Source of the DNA: Caldanaerovirga acetigignens
GTDB taxonomy: Bacteria > Bacillota > Thermosediminibacteria > Thermosediminibacterales > Thermosediminibacteraceae
Reading direction: 5' to 3'
NCBI RefSeq assembly: GCF_900142995.1
Contig: NZ_FRCR01000003.1
Span: 124,001-188,000 of the forward strand
Length of the DNA: 64,000 bases
The position numbers and the translations under genes were made by a program. Below, in pieces: positions 1 through 12,377 of the stretch (positions are counted from its first letter, which is position 1; each line of letters begins with the position of its first letter). The notes below the pieces were generated by a model. That model made no database searches. It was not told where the DNA came from and saw only the letters and a list, made by a program, of their open reading frames with translations.

Positions 1-862
1 GGTCGGCTCCTTCTCCTGTTCTTACGAACATCGTCCCTATTATAGAGCTAAGTACGCCGGCCGCCGCCACCAGCATTGGGAAAATTATGCCCTTTATACC
101 GTAAGGCTGTCCTGTAACGGTGCTAACGGCCACGGCGCCGATTGCCATACCGGATACTATCGAGCCTACGTACGACTCGAAAAGGTCGGCTCCCATACCT
201 GCTACATCTCCTACGTTGTCACCTACGTTGTCCGCTATTACCGCGGGATTTCTCGGGTCATCTTCAGGGATGCCTGCCTCAACCTTTCCTACCAGGTCTG
301 CCCCGACATCTGCAGCTTTGGTGTAAATTCCTCCTCCGACCCTGGCAAATAGGGCAATAGAACTCGCCCCTAAGGCAAAGCCGTTTATCACGTCGAAGCT
401 CTTTACATTCGACGGGTCTCCGAAAACAAAGTAAAGTATCCCAAGTCCCAATATTCCCAATCCAACGACCGACATTCCCATAACCGCGCCGCCCGAAAAT
501 GCTATAGAAAGGGCCTTATTCATTCCCTCCCGCGCGGCATCTGCCGTCCTCACATTAGCCCTAGTTGCCACGTTCATTCCTATAAACCCCGCAAGAACCG
601 ATGCCACTGAACCGGTTATGTAGCTTATGGCAGTCTGCCAGTTTATAAAAAAGCCAATTATAAGGAACATAACTAATACAAAAATCACTAAAGTCCGGTA
701 TTCTCTGAATAGAAAAGCCATGGCGCCTTCATGAATCGCGTCAGATATTTCCCTCATTTTTGCGGTACCTGCTGGACTTTTGATGATTCTAATAGCAAGC
801 AGGTAGGCGAATAACAGCGCAAGCAATCCCGCAAGGGGCGCAAGTACTATTAAATTTTCCAT
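1..862 (-). CDS. hppA: Membrane-bound proton/sodium-pumping pyrophosphatase, N-terminal part (runs off left edge)
   Basis: Integral membrane pyrophosphatase that couples PPi hydrolysis to H+ or Na+ export. The ORF opens at ATG 862 ([12 protein letters not shown]) and stays open to base 1, giving 287 residues of an expected 650-700. Hydrophobic helices alternate with the family's cytoplasmic substrate motifs: [20 protein letters not shown], then [19 protein letters not shown] and [10 protein letters not shown], which supply the Asp/Lys ligands for Mg-PPi. The residue that separates K+-dependent from K+-independent enzymes lies in the missing part, so subtype and pumped ion are undecided. It starts 22 bp after secG and is probably co-transcribed with it. 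Confidence 0.96.
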   Translation of the reverse strand, partial: MENLIVLAPLAGLLALLFAYLLAIRIIKSPAGTAKMREISDAIHEGAMAFLFREYRTLVIFVLVMFLIIGFFINWQTAISYITGSVASVLAGFIGMNVATRANVRTADAAREGMNKALSIAFSGGAVMGMSVVGLGILGLGILYFVFGDPSNVKSFDVINGFALGASSIALFARVGGGIYTKAADVGADLVGKVEAGIPEDDPRNPAVIADNVGDNVGDVAGMGADLFESYVGSIVSGMAIGAVAVSTVTGQPYGIKGIIFPMLVAAAGVLSSIIGTMFVRTGEGAD

Positions 863-884
863 CAGTCTCCCCCCACAAAGTCTG

Positions 885-1121
885 TTATTTTAAAACTACC
901 ATCATTAAGATGGATAGTCCAAGGAAAGCTACTGCTAAAATTTCCGTAAACTTTGCCAATTTGTCATCAATACCCTTTTTCTTCCCGAAAAAAACCTCCG
1001 CTCCACCTGAAATAGTTCCTGAAAGGCCGGTACTCTTCCCTGATTGCAAAAGGACTGTAGCTATAAGTCCTATGCAAATAAGAACGTATATCATTGAAAA
1101 AACGATGCGAAAAGCCTGCAC
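885..1121 (-). CDS. secG: Preprotein translocase subunit SecG
   Basis: Small two-helix subunit of the SecYEG channel that assists SecA-driven export. The visible layout is typical: first membrane helix ([19 protein letters not shown]), the conserved loop [10 protein letters not shown] then [13 protein letters not shown], and a second helix at the C-terminus. I chose GTG 1121 (VQAFRIVF) because AAGGGGG lies about 8 nt upstream. The frame stays open to a TTG at 1142, which would add seven residues (MKKGVQE), so the start is not certain. In Firmicutes secG often follows eno; here a DUF4342 gene and two terminators lie between them. Confidence 0.93.
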   Translation of the reverse strand: MQAFRIVFSMIYVLICIGLIATVLLQSGKSTGLSGTISGGAEVFFGKKKGIDDKLAKFTEILAVAFLGLSILMMVVLK

Positions 1122-1209
1122 CTCCTGCACCCCCTTTTTCAATTAACGAATGTAATTTTATCACAATATGCCTAAAAACTCAATATTGCCAGCCGTCTTA
1201 TGAAAAGGC

Positions 1210-1240
1210 AAATAAAGAAAACCCTTCACTATAAAAAGGG
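1210..1240 (-). terminator. Weak rho-independent terminator after the DUF4342 gene
   Basis: On the minus strand a short CCCTT/AAGGG stem (plus positions 1222-1226 and 1236-1240) is followed by TTTTCTTTATTT. It sits between the DUF4342 gene and secG. Confidence 0.45.
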
Positions 1241-1259
1241 CCTGCAAAAATATTAATCA

Positions 1260-1688
1260 CTATTCTTTGTCCGCAGTAGACTTGTTTTCGAAGACGATTT
1301 CCTCTTTTTCCCCGTTTTCTTTTTCAATCTGAATGGTACAGCGAGTAACCAATGCCGCTATCACTCCTATGGCGGCAAGATAAGGAGCCAATATAGCACC
1401 AATAGCACCAACGGTTACTGGAATCTCAAGCAGTACCATGTCGCCGTGTTTTATTCTCAAACGGGTCACATTTCCCTTTCGTATCAGTTCCTTAATTTTT
1501 TCCAAAAGTTTATTCCCCTTAGCGCTAAGGTTGCCAAACTTTAAAAAATCCTTTTCCCCTTCTTCCTCTAAAATTATCAATGCTTTAACCACATCGCCGC
1601 CAGCAGCTTCCAAAGCTTCCTTAGCTTTGCGGTAACTGCAGCCCGTCCTTTCCCTCAATAAGTCAATTTTTTCTAGATTTATTTCCAT
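1260..1688 (-). CDS. DUF4342 protein with UBA/TS-N-like helical N-terminus
   Basis: Function unknown. The first 45 residues (KIDLLRERTGCSYRKAKEAL, then GGDVVKALIIL) have the pattern of a UBA/EF-Ts N-terminal three-helix domain. The middle is basic and the rest (ILAPYLAAIGVIAALVTRC) is a hydrophobic segment followed by a charged tail, which matches the DUF4342 layout. I start at ATG 1688 because GGAGG lies 7 nt upstream; a longer frame to 1706 lacks a ribosome site. It stands alone between the eno terminator and its own weak terminator. Confidence 0.8.
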   Translation of the reverse strand: MEINLEKIDLLRERTGCSYRKAKEALEAAGGDVVKALIILEEEGEKDFLKFGNLSAKGNKLLEKIKELIRKGNVTRLRIKHGDMVLLEIPVTVGAIGAILAPYLAAIGVIAALVTRCTIQIEKENGEKEEIVFENKSTADKE

Positions 1689-1750
1689 TTTTTCGACCTC
1701 CTTCACATTTATTCTACCTCACAAAAGGCCATTTATGCAATAAAAAGGTA

Positions 1751-1776
1751 TAAAAAGCCCCCCTAGAAGGGGAGCT
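1751..1776 (-). terminator. Terminator of the glycolytic operon after eno
   Basis: On the minus strand AGCTCCCC and GGGGGGCT form an 8-bp stem (plus 1769-1776 and 1756-1763) followed directly by TTTTTA, four bases past the eno stop codon. Confidence 0.85.
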
Positions 1777-1779
1777 CGT

Positions 1780-4639
<2,860 letters not shown>

Positions 4640-4642
4640 CTC

Positions 4643-5404
4643 CTAACCGCGATTGTATGTAGCTATTTGGTAAAAAGCCTTTGCATCAAGGCTTGCACCA
4701 CCTACCAGAGCTCCATCTATATCCGGCTGAGCCATTAGGTCCTTAATATTGTCCGGTTTTACACTTCCGCCGTAAAGTATGCGGATATCCTGTGCAACGT
4801 TGCCGTAAAGTTTACAGAGCTTTTCCCTTATAGCCCCTATAACCTCCTGAGCATCGGAAGGCAGGGCTACTTTTCCCGTGCCTATGGCCCAGATGGGCTC
4901 GTAGGCAAAAATCAACTTGCCTCCATCTTCAATTTGGACTTCCCAAATCGCTTTTTCCACCTGACTTAAAACAACAGAAAGGGTCTCGCCTTTTTCCCTT
5001 TGTTCCAAACTCTCCCCTACGCAGATAATAGGGACTATCCCATACTTTACCGCCGATTTTACCTTCTTGTTTACAGTATCGTCGGTCTCTGCAAAATATT
5101 GGCGGCGCTCAGAGTGGCCTATTATCACGTAATCGCAAGGGATTTCTTTCAGCATGGGAGGAGAAATTTCGCCTGTAAAAGCGCCCTTGTCCTCCCAGTG
5201 CATGTTTTGCGCCCCCAACTTTATAGCGCTTCCTTTGAGTTTTTCAAAAGCTGCATAAAGGCTGGTAAAAGGAGGGAATATAGCTATTTCTATTTCTGAG
5301 GGAATATCTTTTGCAAGGGGGAGAAAGTCTTCAAGAAACTCCAACGTTTCCTTTACGTTCTTATGCATTTTCCAGTTGCCTGCAAAAAGCGGAGTCCTCG
5401 ACAT
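4643..5404 (-). CDS. tpiA: Triose-phosphate isomerase
   Basis: TIM-barrel enzyme that interconverts glyceraldehyde-3-phosphate and DHAP. Counting from my start the active-site residues are K12 (AGNWKMHK), H97 (GHSERR) and E169 (AYEPIWAIGTG); the phosphate loop YGGSVKPDN follows. I start at ATG 5404 (MSRTPLFAGNWK), which has AGGAG about nine bases upstream and gives 253 residues. An ATG at 5422 overlapping the pgk stop would add MIGVKG. It is the fourth gene of the glycolytic operon. Confidence 0.98.
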   Translation of the reverse strand: MSRTPLFAGNWKMHKNVKETLEFLEDFLPLAKDIPSEIEIAIFPPFTSLYAAFEKLKGSAIKLGAQNMHWEDKGAFTGEISPPMLKEIPCDYVIIGHSERRQYFAETDDTVNKKVKSAVKYGIVPIICVGESLEQREKGETLSVVLSQVEKAIWEVQIEDGGKLIFAYEPIWAIGTGKVALPSDAQEVIGAIREKLCKLYGNVAQDIRILYGGSVKPDNIKDLMAQPDIDGALVGGASLDAKAFYQIATYNRG

Positions 5405-5418
5405 GCCCTTCACTCCTA

Positions 5419-6603
5419 TCATTTGTCATTTAAAACTGCAACTCCCGGCAATTCCTTTCCTTCCAAAAACTCCAGCGAAGCTCCGCCGCCTGTCGATATG
5501 TGAGTCATAGCATCGGCAAAGCCTAACTGCTCCACCGCAGCCGCCGAATCTCCTCCGCCGACGATAGTTACAGCGCCGGATTCCGCCATAGCTTTTGCCA
5601 CGGCAAGGGTACCTTTCGCAAAATCCTTTATTTCGAAAACGCCCATCGGTCCATTCCACACTACAGTTTTTGCCTCTTTTATCACTTTTGCAAACTTGTC
5701 GCGAGTTACTTCACCAATATCTACGCCTATCATGTCATCGGGTATTTGGCTTACAGGGACCGTCCTGTATTCAACTCCTTCTTTCACTTCAGGAGCCACC
5801 ACCACGTCATCCGGCAGCAGAGCTTTTACTCCTTTTTCTTCAGCTTCTTTTAAAAGGTCCTTCGCGAGTTCTATTTTGTCCTCTTCAAGGAGGGACCTGC
5901 CGATATTATACCCCAATCCTTTCAGGAAGGTAAAAGCCATCCCTCCGCCTATTAGTAGATAGTCCACTTTGCTTAAGAGATTCCTTATGACGCCTATCTT
6001 ATCGCTTACTTTTGCTCCACCCAAAATTGCAACAAACGGCCTTTCTGGTGCTTCAAGGGCCTTACCCATAATTTCTATTTCCTTTTTCATCAAAAACCCC
6101 GCACCCGCAGGCAAAAACTCAGCTACTCCTGCCGTAGAGGCGTGAGCCCTGTGGGCTGTGCCAAAAGCATCATTTATATATATGTCGGCAAGCCTTGCAA
6201 GTTTTTCTGCAAATTCCCTGTCGTTGGCCTCCTCTTGTGCATAAAACCGGACGTTTTCAAGAAGCATTACGTCTCCGGGTTTCATAGAAGCTACGGCTTT
6301 TTCCACCTCTTCACCTATGCAATCCCCGGCCATAACGACATTTTTTCCCAAAAGCTCTGAAAGTTTTCTCGCCACGGGCGCCAGGCTGTACTTGGGGTTT
6401 TTCTTTCCCTTGGGCCTTCCCAAATGGGATGCCAGTATAACTTTCGCACCATTTTTAATAAGGTACTGGATGGTGGGCAACGTTGCTCTTATTCGGGTAT
6501 CGTCTGTGATATTTCCCTTTTCGTCCATTGGAACGTTAAAGTCTACCCTCACCAGAACCCTTTTGCCGTTGACGTCAAAATCTTCAACGGTCTTTTTATT
6601 CAC
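5419..6603 (-). CDS. pgk: Phosphoglycerate kinase
   Basis: Transfers phosphate from 1,3-bisphosphoglycerate to ADP. The 394 residues show the full set of blocks: [20 protein letters not shown], the substrate loop [35 protein letters not shown], and the nucleotide-binding [14 protein letters not shown] near the C-terminus. Its start overlaps the end of cggR by eight bases and its stop overlaps a possible tpiA ATG (ATGA), so the genes are translationally coupled. It is not fused to TpiA, unlike in some Thermotogales. Confidence 0.99.
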   Translation of the reverse strand: MNKKTVEDFDVNGKRVLVRVDFNVPMDEKGNITDDTRIRATLPTIQYLIKNGAKVILASHLGRPKGKKNPKYSLAPVARKLSELLGKNVVMAGDCIGEEVEKAVASMKPGDVMLLENVRFYAQEEANDREFAEKLARLADIYINDAFGTAHRAHASTAGVAEFLPAGAGFLMKKEIEIMGKALEAPERPFVAILGGAKVSDKIGVIRNLLSKVDYLLIGGGMAFTFLKGLGYNIGRSLLEEDKIELAKDLLKEAEEKGVKALLPDDVVVAPEVKEGVEYRTVPVSQIPDDMIGVDIGEVTRDKFAKVIKEAKTVVWNGPMGVFEIKDFAKGTLAVAKAMAESGAVTIVGGGDSAAAVEQLGFADAMTHISTGGGASLEFLEGKELPGVAVLNDK

Positions 6604-7636
6604 CTAGACTTCCCCCTTCCAACTCTATAAGTTTTCTCGCAGCTCCCTCGTCGGTAATGAGAGCTGTCGGACAGTGATATTTTAAAAAAGCCCTTATGGC
6701 TGGTGCTTTTTTTGCACCTCCCGCCACCGATATTACTTTTCGTACATTTTTTAAATCCGCAATGCTGAGCCCTGCGCTAGTTGTGGTAAATACTACCCTT
6801 CCTTCACTGTCAAAGTAATATCCGAAAGCTTCTGCAACAGCTCCTTTTTTTAAAATTTCCTCTATGATACTTTCATCAAGACCTCGCCTTCGAGCCATTT
6901 CTTCAGCCCTTCCGATGCCGTGAATCACAACATCGGCATTTTTAATTAGAGATAACACTTCTCTTATGCGCGGTTCGCTGGTTATGGACTCCATCGCTTC
7001 AGGTCCCAGGTTATCCGGGACATAAAGCAACCTGTATCGAGCCCCCAGCCGTTCTGCCAACTCCGCTGCTATGGTATTGGCCTGAATTTCTACTTTTTCA
7101 CCAAGACCACCTCTTGCTGCAACTACTACCACATCCTCAAATCCCTCAAGTCGGGGCATGCCTTTGGGTACTTGAGCCATAGTGGTTCCACCAGTTACAG
7201 CCACGATATCCCCGTTTTTCAAAAAAGACTTCAGATAAGAGGCAGCCTCTTTTCCCATAAGATTTTTGACAGTCTCATCTACATCCGAATCGCCCGGTGC
7301 AATTATCACCTCTTCGCATCCAAATCTTTCTTTAATCCTATCGGCAATAAAGTTTAATCCTTTCATAAAGTATACGAAATTCTCAAGGCAATTTATAAGT
7401 GCCTCTCCTTCTCTTGAAACCTTCATCCCTTTCGGTTCAATTTCTAGCAAACCCAATTCTTCTAATCGCTTAACCTCCGTCCTCAGGGACCTTTCCGAAA
7501 GGGACATTACAGAGGAAAGAGCTCTTCGGCCTATCGGCTGATTGTAATAAATATTTTTTAGAATCTCAAATCTCTGCTCAACTACATGTGCCATCTCTGG
7601 AGCAATCTTTTTAAGGAGGTTTGCAATTTCTTCCAT
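6596..7636 (-). CDS. cggR: Central glycolytic genes regulator CggR (SorC/DeoR family repressor)
   Basis: In Bacillus CggR binds tandem GGGAC-type sites and is released by fructose-1,6-bisphosphate. The 346-residue protein has an N-terminal helix-turn-helix ([20 protein letters not shown], then [12 protein letters not shown], about residues 34-65). A SorC-type sugar-phosphate domain follows ([40 protein letters not shown]). AGGAG lies about nine bases before ATG 7636. It lies inside the operon, between gap and pgk, whereas in Bacillus cggR precedes gapA. A matching operator stands upstream of gap. Confidence 0.95.
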   Translation of the reverse strand: MEEIANLLKKIAPEMAHVVEQRFEILKNIYYNQPIGRRALSSVMSLSERSLRTEVKRLEELGLLEIEPKGMKVSREGEALINCLENFVYFMKGLNFIADRIKERFGCEEVIIAPGDSDVDETVKNLMGKEAASYLKSFLKNGDIVAVTGGTTMAQVPKGMPRLEGFEDVVVVAARGGLGEKVEIQANTIAAELAERLGARYRLLYVPDNLGPEAMESITSEPRIREVLSLIKNADVVIHGIGRAEEMARRRGLDESIIEEILKKGAVAEAFGYYFDSEGRVVFTTTSAGLSIADLKNVRKVISVAGGAKKAPAIRAFLKYHCPTALITDEGAARKLIELEGGSLGE

Positions 7637-7654
7637 TCAATGCGGTCTCCTTTT

Positions 7655-7685
7655 AAGCAAAATAGCCCAAAAGGGCTATTTTGCT

Positions 7686-7686
<1 letters not shown>
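7655..7686 (-). other. Perfect 14-bp hairpin between gap and cggR, ending at the cggR ribosome site
   Basis: AAGCAAAATAGCCC and its exact complement (7655-7668 and 7673-7686) flank a 4-base loop. In the minus-strand mRNA the hairpin starts within the gap stop codon and is followed by AAAAGGAG, the cggR Shine-Dalgarno, with no U-run. It is therefore not an intrinsic terminator in that direction. It could be an mRNA processing or stability element that lowers cggR relative to gap; that role is inference. Confidence 0.7.
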
Positions 7687-8738
<1,052 letters not shown>

Positions 8739-8768
8739 TCATTTTAATTAATTTAATTTATTTCCAAC

Positions 8769-8778
8769 GATCACCTCC
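8769..8778 (-). promoter_or_regulatory. Isolated strong Shine-Dalgarno-like site in the gap leader
   Basis: The minus strand reads GGAGGTGATC, a ten-base complement to the 3' end of 16S rRNA, about 70 nt upstream of the gap start. The only start codon near it is a TTG that opens a four-codon frame (MEIN, then stop). Such STAB-SD sites are known to stabilise 5' ends of Bacillus mRNAs by binding ribosomes; that role here is inference. Confidence 0.5.
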
Positions 8779-8779
8779 C

Positions 8780-8817
8780 GGGATATTTTTTGTCCCTATG
8801 TTATATTTTACGTCCCG
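8780..8817 (-). promoter_or_regulatory. CggR-type operator upstream of gap
   Basis: On the minus strand CGGGAC (plus 8812-8817) and AGGGAC (plus 8792-8797) are direct repeats exactly 20 bp apart, each followed by an A/T-rich stretch, the second ending in ATCCC. The Bacillus subtilis gapA operator has the same period-20 CGGGAC tandem. The cggR gene lies in this operon, so feedback control is the simple reading. I could not place a convincing -35/-10 pair around it. Confidence 0.75.
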
Positions 8818-8906
8818 CGTATTTTAAAAAAAATTACCAAAAAGGTTCTTGCATAATATATTATATATAATTCCACGCATACCATTCAATACCTTCTTTT
8901 AAAATA

Positions 8907-10307
8907 TTAATATCTTTTCCTTTTTGCCGAAGAAGGTATTCCAAGCTGTTCCCTGTATTTTGCCACGGTGCGCCTTGATATCCTTATACCTTTCTTTTTC
9001 AAGTCATCGGCTATCATCTGATCGCTCAAGGGGTTATAAGGGTCTTCATTAGAAATCATCTCTTTTAACATTTTCTTTATGGTCTCAGCGCACGTCGAAG
9101 ACCCGTTTTCATTTTCCAGGCCGTTTTGGAAGAAAAATTTCAGTTCAAAAACCCCTCTAGGTGTTTGGACATATTTGCCGCTTATCGCTCTGCTGACGGT
9201 AGATTCATGCACCCCCACAACATCTGCTATCTGTTTTAAAGTGAGGGGTTTTAAACCCGATATGCCTTTTTCTAAAAAATCGCGCTGCACTTCCACGATG
9301 GCCTTTATAACTTTATAAAGAGTCATCCGCCGCTGTTCTAGGCTTTTTATGAGCCAGAGGGCCGCTTCCAGTTTTCTTGTCAGAAACTTGGAAGTCAAAG
9401 ACTCCTTATCTTCCGACATTAGCAAGGACCTGTAATATGGGTTAATTGAGAGCCTCGGAGTTACCGAATCGTTCATTATTACCACATACTCATTGCCGAC
9501 TTTTTCTATAACCGCATCTGGTATTACATACTGGATTTCGTTAGCCGACGAAAAGTTCCTCGCCGGTTTGGGGTCTAAGCTCAGCACTATATCTTTTAGT
9601 TCCTGAACTTTAGAAAGCGGCACATTTAGCTTTTCTGCTATTCTCGTGTACCTTGCTTCCGCCAAGTCTTCTAAATGATGTTTTATTAATTCATTCAATT
9701 TGTGGTCTTTAATTCCTTTATGTTCTACCTGAATCAAGAGACATTCCTGTAGGTTCCTTGCGCCAACACCAGGAGGGTCAAGGGTTTGGACTACTTTTAA
9801 GGCTTTTTCCACCTCTTCCTCGCGAACTCTTAAAATCCTTGCTGCCTCCTGCACGCTCACCGCAAGATATCCATTTTTATCTAGATTTCCTATCAGGAAT
9901 TCTCCTATTTTAAAAATTTTTTTGTCGGCAACTGCTAAGCGAAGCTGCATCAAAAGATATTCTTGCAGTGTCTGGTTAGCAGAGACAAAATTTTCAAAAC
10001 TCGTCTCCTCTTCTTTTCTCTCCTTGGGAAATCTCAGAAAATCCCAATCGAAATAATCCTGCAAGTATTCTTCCCACTCTATAGTGTCCTCGTTCGCCTT
10101 ACCTTCATCAACCCTCATTCCGTCTTCCGAAAAGGCCATATATTCATCCTCTTCTTTATCTAAAAGAGGATTATTCAACAGCTCTTGCTCTATATAGTCG
10201 CAAAGTTCCAGACTGGATAACTGAAGTATCGTTATCGCTTGTCTCAACTCCGGAGTCATCAAAAGCTTTTGGGTCTGAGAAAGGGTAAGACTATAATTCA
10301 TTTGCAT
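8907..10307 (-). CDS. rpoN: RNA polymerase sigma-54 factor
   Basis: Directs RNA polymerase to -24/-12 promoters that need AAA+ activators. The 466 residues contain the Gln-rich region I (LSQTQKLLMTPELRQAITIL), an acidic linker, a core-binding middle, a helix-turn-helix (LKQIADVVGVHESTVSRAI) and the C-terminal RpoN box (RRTVAKYREQLGIPSSAKRK). The start at ATG 10307 has GGGGG upstream. It is transcribed towards gap, with about 200 bp and the CggR operator between. No enhancer-binding activator and no clear -24/-12 promoter was seen in the window. Confidence 0.98.
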   Translation of the reverse strand: MQMNYSLTLSQTQKLLMTPELRQAITILQLSSLELCDYIEQELLNNPLLDKEEDEYMAFSEDGMRVDEGKANEDTIEWEEYLQDYFDWDFLRFPKERKEEETSFENFVSANQTLQEYLLMQLRLAVADKKIFKIGEFLIGNLDKNGYLAVSVQEAARILRVREEEVEKALKVVQTLDPPGVGARNLQECLLIQVEHKGIKDHKLNELIKHHLEDLAEARYTRIAEKLNVPLSKVQELKDIVLSLDPKPARNFSSANEIQYVIPDAVIEKVGNEYVVIMNDSVTPRLSINPYYRSLLMSEDKESLTSKFLTRKLEAALWLIKSLEQRRMTLYKVIKAIVEVQRDFLEKGISGLKPLTLKQIADVVGVHESTVSRAISGKYVQTPRGVFELKFFFQNGLENENGSSTCAETIKKMLKEMISNEDPYNPLSDQMIADDLKKKGIRISRRTVAKYREQLGIPSSAKRKRY

Positions 10308-10477
10308 AATTTGAGCCCCCTAAGCCCATAAAATCCAAAAAAACAGATTATTATTTATTATATTCGACAAGAATATCAATCTTACCTCTTTTGCAAATAT
10401 ACATTTATTGAACAATTTTTTTTAAAATTAAAGCGAAATATTATATAACACACTTTTAATTTTATTATATCATAAAA

Positions 10478-10518
10478 TAAAAAAGAGGGGGAGGACCCAA
10501 AATTAATCTCTCCCCCTC
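10478..10518 (-). terminator. Rho-independent terminator after the YflT-like gene
   Basis: On the minus strand GAGGGGGAG and CTCCCCCTC form a 9-bp stem (plus 10510-10518 and 10485-10493), followed by a run of Ts. Confidence 0.9.
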
Positions 10519-10524
10519 CGCCTT

Positions 10525-11001
10525 TTAATGGGTTTCTACGTCCCTCGCACCGTTTTGCCTCATTATGTCTGCCGCCTTTTGTACTTTTTGATCGTGGGTG
10601 CGGACTGCTGCCAAAATCTTACCTCTTTTAACTTCTTCTTCATAATAACGGCCTCTCTCCTCCGGAATACCCCAGTCTAAAAGTCCGCCAGCTATTCCAC
10701 CAGTTGCAGCACCCGATAGCATTCCCGCTATAGGCCCTGCCGCAACTATGGGCCCAAGTCCTGGTATTGCCAAAGCTCCGGCTCCAACCGCAAGTCCTGC
10801 TAAGCCTCCTAAAATTCCTCCAGTAGTAGTACCATCCGCTATCGTGTCCATGTTCATCGTTTCATCATTCCCGTTTCCTCTCTTCGTGCCTTTCGCAACC
10901 ACCGAGATCTCATTGGTATCAAAACCAGAATTTCTCATCTCGTTTACTGCTTTCTCGGCCTGCTGACGGTTTTCAAAAACTCCTATAACAGTCTTAGCCA
11001 T
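10525..11001 (-). CDS. General stress protein 17M/YflT-like protein with glycine-rich hydrophobic core
   Basis: The first 60 residues (TVIGVFENRQQAEKAVNEMR, then SGFDTNEISVVAKG) form the ferredoxin-like YflT domain of Bacillus general stress protein 17M. They are followed by a Gly/Ala-rich double hydrophobic segment (GGILGGLAGLAVGAGAL, GPIAGMLSGAATGGIAGG) and a second alpha/beta half ending in ADIMRQNGARDVETH. The glycine-zipper segments suggest membrane insertion or oligomerisation. The biochemical role is unknown even in Bacillus. Monocistronic, with its own terminator, and divergent from the coiled-coil gene at 11132. Confidence 0.82.
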   Translation of the reverse strand: MAKTVIGVFENRQQAEKAVNEMRNSGFDTNEISVVAKGTKRGNGNDETMNMDTIADGTTTGGILGGLAGLAVGAGALAIPGLGPIVAAGPIAGMLSGAATGGIAGGLLDWGIPEERGRYYEEEVKRGKILAAVRTHDQKVQKAADIMRQNGARDVETH

Positions 11002-11131
11002 TTTTATACCTCCTCCTAGCTTTTCACAGTTTTATTGTCTCCTCATTTTTCATCGCTAATACACACATTTTTTTATGCAAAAAGGAAAAAAATAAAATTA
11101 AGGTATATATAAGTTCTAGGAGGAGGACATA

Positions 11132-11566
11132 ATGTTGGACCAATTCTTTCAAGACATTCAAAACATAGCTGATGTCGTCAGAGATCAGCATATATCAACG
11201 GAGCAGCAGATTAAAAGTTCTCTTTCACAGGCATCTTGCAACATGATGGACTCCAGACGCTTAGAAAATATACTAAATAGCGCAAAAAAGCTGGAACAGT
11301 TGGCAAAAATGGGGTTTTCCAATATACAGGCCAATGCCCCACAGTTCAAAAATATATTGGAAAGCATGGAAAAGCAGTGCCACGAGCAGCAGGTGGCCAT
11401 TGATATGCAGGTAATTCAGGCGATGCAGCAGGCCATATCGGCTCTGGCAAGGGCTCAAAATGCCCTTTTACAAAGTCAAGCAATAGACAAAGTATTTGAG
11501 ACCATAACAAAGTGCGATGATTCTCTTTCACAAATCGAAAAAGCTTCCAGTTCAATTACCCAATAA
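11132..11566 (+). CDS. Small helical/coiled-coil protein of unknown function
   Basis: Not recognised. It is a 144-residue, Gln/Ala/Ser-rich, almost entirely helical protein with heptad-like stretches (LENILNSAKKLEQLAKMG, VIQAMQQAISALARAQNALL) and four Cys but no metal-binding spacing. AGGAGGAGG lies seven bases upstream of ATG 11132, so it is clearly translated. Its stop codon abuts the deoC stop codon on the other strand with no spacer. A phasin-like or structural role would suit the composition, but nothing in the context supports a specific function. Confidence 0.7.
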   Translation: MLDQFFQDIQNIADVVRDQHISTEQQIKSSLSQASCNMMDSRRLENILNSAKKLEQLAKMGFSNIQANAPQFKNILESMEKQCHEQQVAIDMQVIQAMQQAISALARAQNALLQSQAIDKVFETITKCDDSLSQIEKASSSITQ

Positions 11567-12238
11567 TTATTCAAATTCTTCCATTATCGCAACTCCCGAG
11601 CTTGTACCTATTCTGGTAGCTCCTGCATCGAGCATCTGCAATGCGGTTTTTAGATCCCTTATTCCGCCGGAAGCTTTTATCCCCATTTTGCCTTCAACTA
11701 ACTTGGATATCAGCCGTACGTCTTCTACAGTGGCCCCCCCAGGGCCAAAACCAGTAGAGGTCTTCACAAAATCCGCTTTCGCATCCATGCAAAGTTTTAC
11801 AGCAGTAACCTTTTCATTTTCCGTAAGATAACACGTTTCGATGATAACTTTAACTATAGTTTCAGGGTTTGCTTCCTTTGCCGCCTGTACAACTCCTTCA
11901 ATGTCCTCTTTCACCGCATAATAATCTCCGCTTTTTAAATATCCAAGATTTATAACCATGTCCACCTCAGAAGCTCCGGCTTCAACAGCTTTTTTTGCTT
12001 CAAACGCCTTAACTTCTGGTGATATAGCCCCAAGAGGGAATCCCACGGTTGTTCCAACTTTCACATCGCTTCCCGAAAGTTTTTCGGCGGTGTAGCTCAC
12101 ATAACAGGGACTCACACACACTAAGTAAAAGCCGTATTTTTTTGCTTCTTCGCAGAGCTTGTCGATATCATCATAAGTAGCCGTAGGTTTTAAAAGAGTT
12201 TGGTCTATAACTTTTGCCAATTGTTCTTTCGTTATCAT
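11567..12238 (-). CDS. deoC: Deoxyribose-phosphate aldolase
   Basis: Class I aldolase that cleaves 2-deoxyribose-5-phosphate to acetaldehyde and glyceraldehyde-3-phosphate in deoxynucleoside salvage. Diagnostic blocks are IDQTLLKPTATYDDID, VCVSPCYVSYTAEKL, VGFPLGA, VDMVINLG, and the Schiff-base lysine in FVKTSTGFGPGGATVEDV, followed by KASGGIRD. I start at ATG 12238 (MITKEQLAKVID) because AAAGGGGG lies seven bases upstream; the open frame reaches 12355 without a better site. Other deo genes are absent, so it stands alone here. Confidence 0.97.
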   Translation of the reverse strand: MITKEQLAKVIDQTLLKPTATYDDIDKLCEEAKKYGFYLVCVSPCYVSYTAEKLSGSDVKVGTTVGFPLGAISPEVKAFEAKKAVEAGASEVDMVINLGYLKSGDYYAVKEDIEGVVQAAKEANPETIVKVIIETCYLTENEKVTAVKLCMDAKADFVKTSTGFGPGGATVEDVRLISKLVEGKMGIKASGGIRDLKTALQMLDAGATRIGTSSGVAIMEEFE

Positions 12239-12342
12239 TAAAAAACCCCCTTTAAAAGATAATTTCCCAAAGGAATCCAGAGTTAGTTTTAAATATTCGG
12301 CAATACTTTTTAATAAGTTTCCATATTTTATTTTATCAAACA

Positions 12343-12371
12343 TTGAACTTATCATGAATTTTTAATAAAAT
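12343..12371 (+). promoter_or_regulatory. Sigma-A type promoter for the UPF0316 leader RNA
   Basis: TTGAAC (12343-12348), a 17-bp spacer and TAAAAT (12366-12371) point rightward. The predicted start near 12378 coincides with the first base of the GC-rich structured region, which supports both calls. Confidence 0.6.
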
Positions 12372-12377
12372 AATGTG

